Source: Mannheimia varigena
GTDB lineage: Bacteria; Pseudomonadota; Gammaproteobacteria; Enterobacterales; Pasteurellaceae
Assembly: GCF_013377235.1 (NCBI RefSeq)
Contig: NZ_CP016226.1
Location: forward strand, 2,046,001 to 2,110,000
DNA length: 64,000 nt
Direction of reading: 5' to 3'
This document shows, piece by piece, positions 63,989 through 64,000 of this stretch (its first letter is position 1; every line of letters begins with the position of its first letter). The notes beneath the pieces were generated by a model, which ran no database searches, was not told the origin of the DNA, and saw only the letters and a list, made by a program, of their open reading frames with translations. The translations under genes and the position numbers were made by a program.

Positions 63989-64000
63989 GGGGGTAGAAAA

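Overview
The window is a stretch of chromosome from a member of the Pasteurellaceae. The strongest sign is a dispersed 9-mer, ACAAGCGGT and its complement, followed by AT-rich tracts such as TTTTGCAAAA. This is the uptake signal sequence (USS) of the Actinobacillus pleuropneumoniae / Mannheimia type (the H. influenzae type has core AAGTGCGGT). Low GC, the lexA/plsB divergence, and selenoprotein forms of SelD and formate dehydrogenase fit the same family. Tandem MetQ/Plp-type lipoproteins point towards Mannheimia or Actinobacillus. Species cannot be fixed from the sequence alone.

Layout. 1-3.1 kb: end of aroB, dam, and a neurotransmitter-type Na+ symporter. 3.2-7.2 kb: a dicarboxylate-type transporter divergent from the glycolytic pair pgk-fbaA. 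7.2-11.2 kb: a lone sapF, a nitroreductase, a YqhA-type membrane protein, glutathione reductase and a small secreted unknown. 11.3-18.9 kb: formate dehydrogenase cluster (fdhE, fdnI, fdnH and the selenoprotein fdnG, divergent from fdhD), then an AEC carrier. 18.9-26 kb: ppiB, cysS, the metNIQQ methionine importer and metK; metN and metK each have a MetJ box. 26.1-33.9 kb: patatin-like protein, TfoX N-domain protein, RNase T2-sprT, ndh, an AfuA-like binding protein, azlCD and an AzgA-type purine permease with a PurR box. 33.9-37.1 kb: yajC-secD-secF. 37.3-43.5 kb: ytfJ, galTKM with a CRP-dependent promoter, a membrane metallophosphoesterase and a second AEC carrier. 43.5-47.5 kb: prfB with its programmed frameshift, divergent from selD (itself a selenoprotein)-nudJ-ubiH. 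47.5-50.6 kb: uraA plus a class-1-like dihydroorotate dehydrogenase behind tandem PurR-like boxes, then a frameshifted DUF2251 gene. 50.6-59.9 kb: eno, rlmC, nagZ, a TerC-family gene, mutH, lexA, plsB, satP. 60.2-64 kb: dmsD, a napF-like ferredoxin gene and dmsA behind an FNR-type promoter; dmsB presumably follows outside.

Functional links. SelD makes the selenophosphate needed for both UGA-encoded selenocysteines here, its own and that of FdnG. FdhE and FdhD mature the formate dehydrogenase, and DmsD/NapF-like/DmsA form a second anaerobic molybdoenzyme system. Dam and MutH belong to the same methyl-directed mismatch repair pathway. MetJ, PurR, CRP, FNR and LexA sites can each be matched to sensible targets.

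Most of the window is conserved core genome. I found no rRNA, tRNA, insertion sequence, prophage or CRISPR array, and no clearly novel multi-gene system. The best leads are regulatory or gene-level: an unusual DHODH-like enzyme beside uraA, competing hairpins between the two metQ genes, a possible leader peptide before fdnG, an orphan SapF with altered ATPase residues, and USS pairs reused as hairpins. Start sites were adjusted by hand where the longest frame was implausible.
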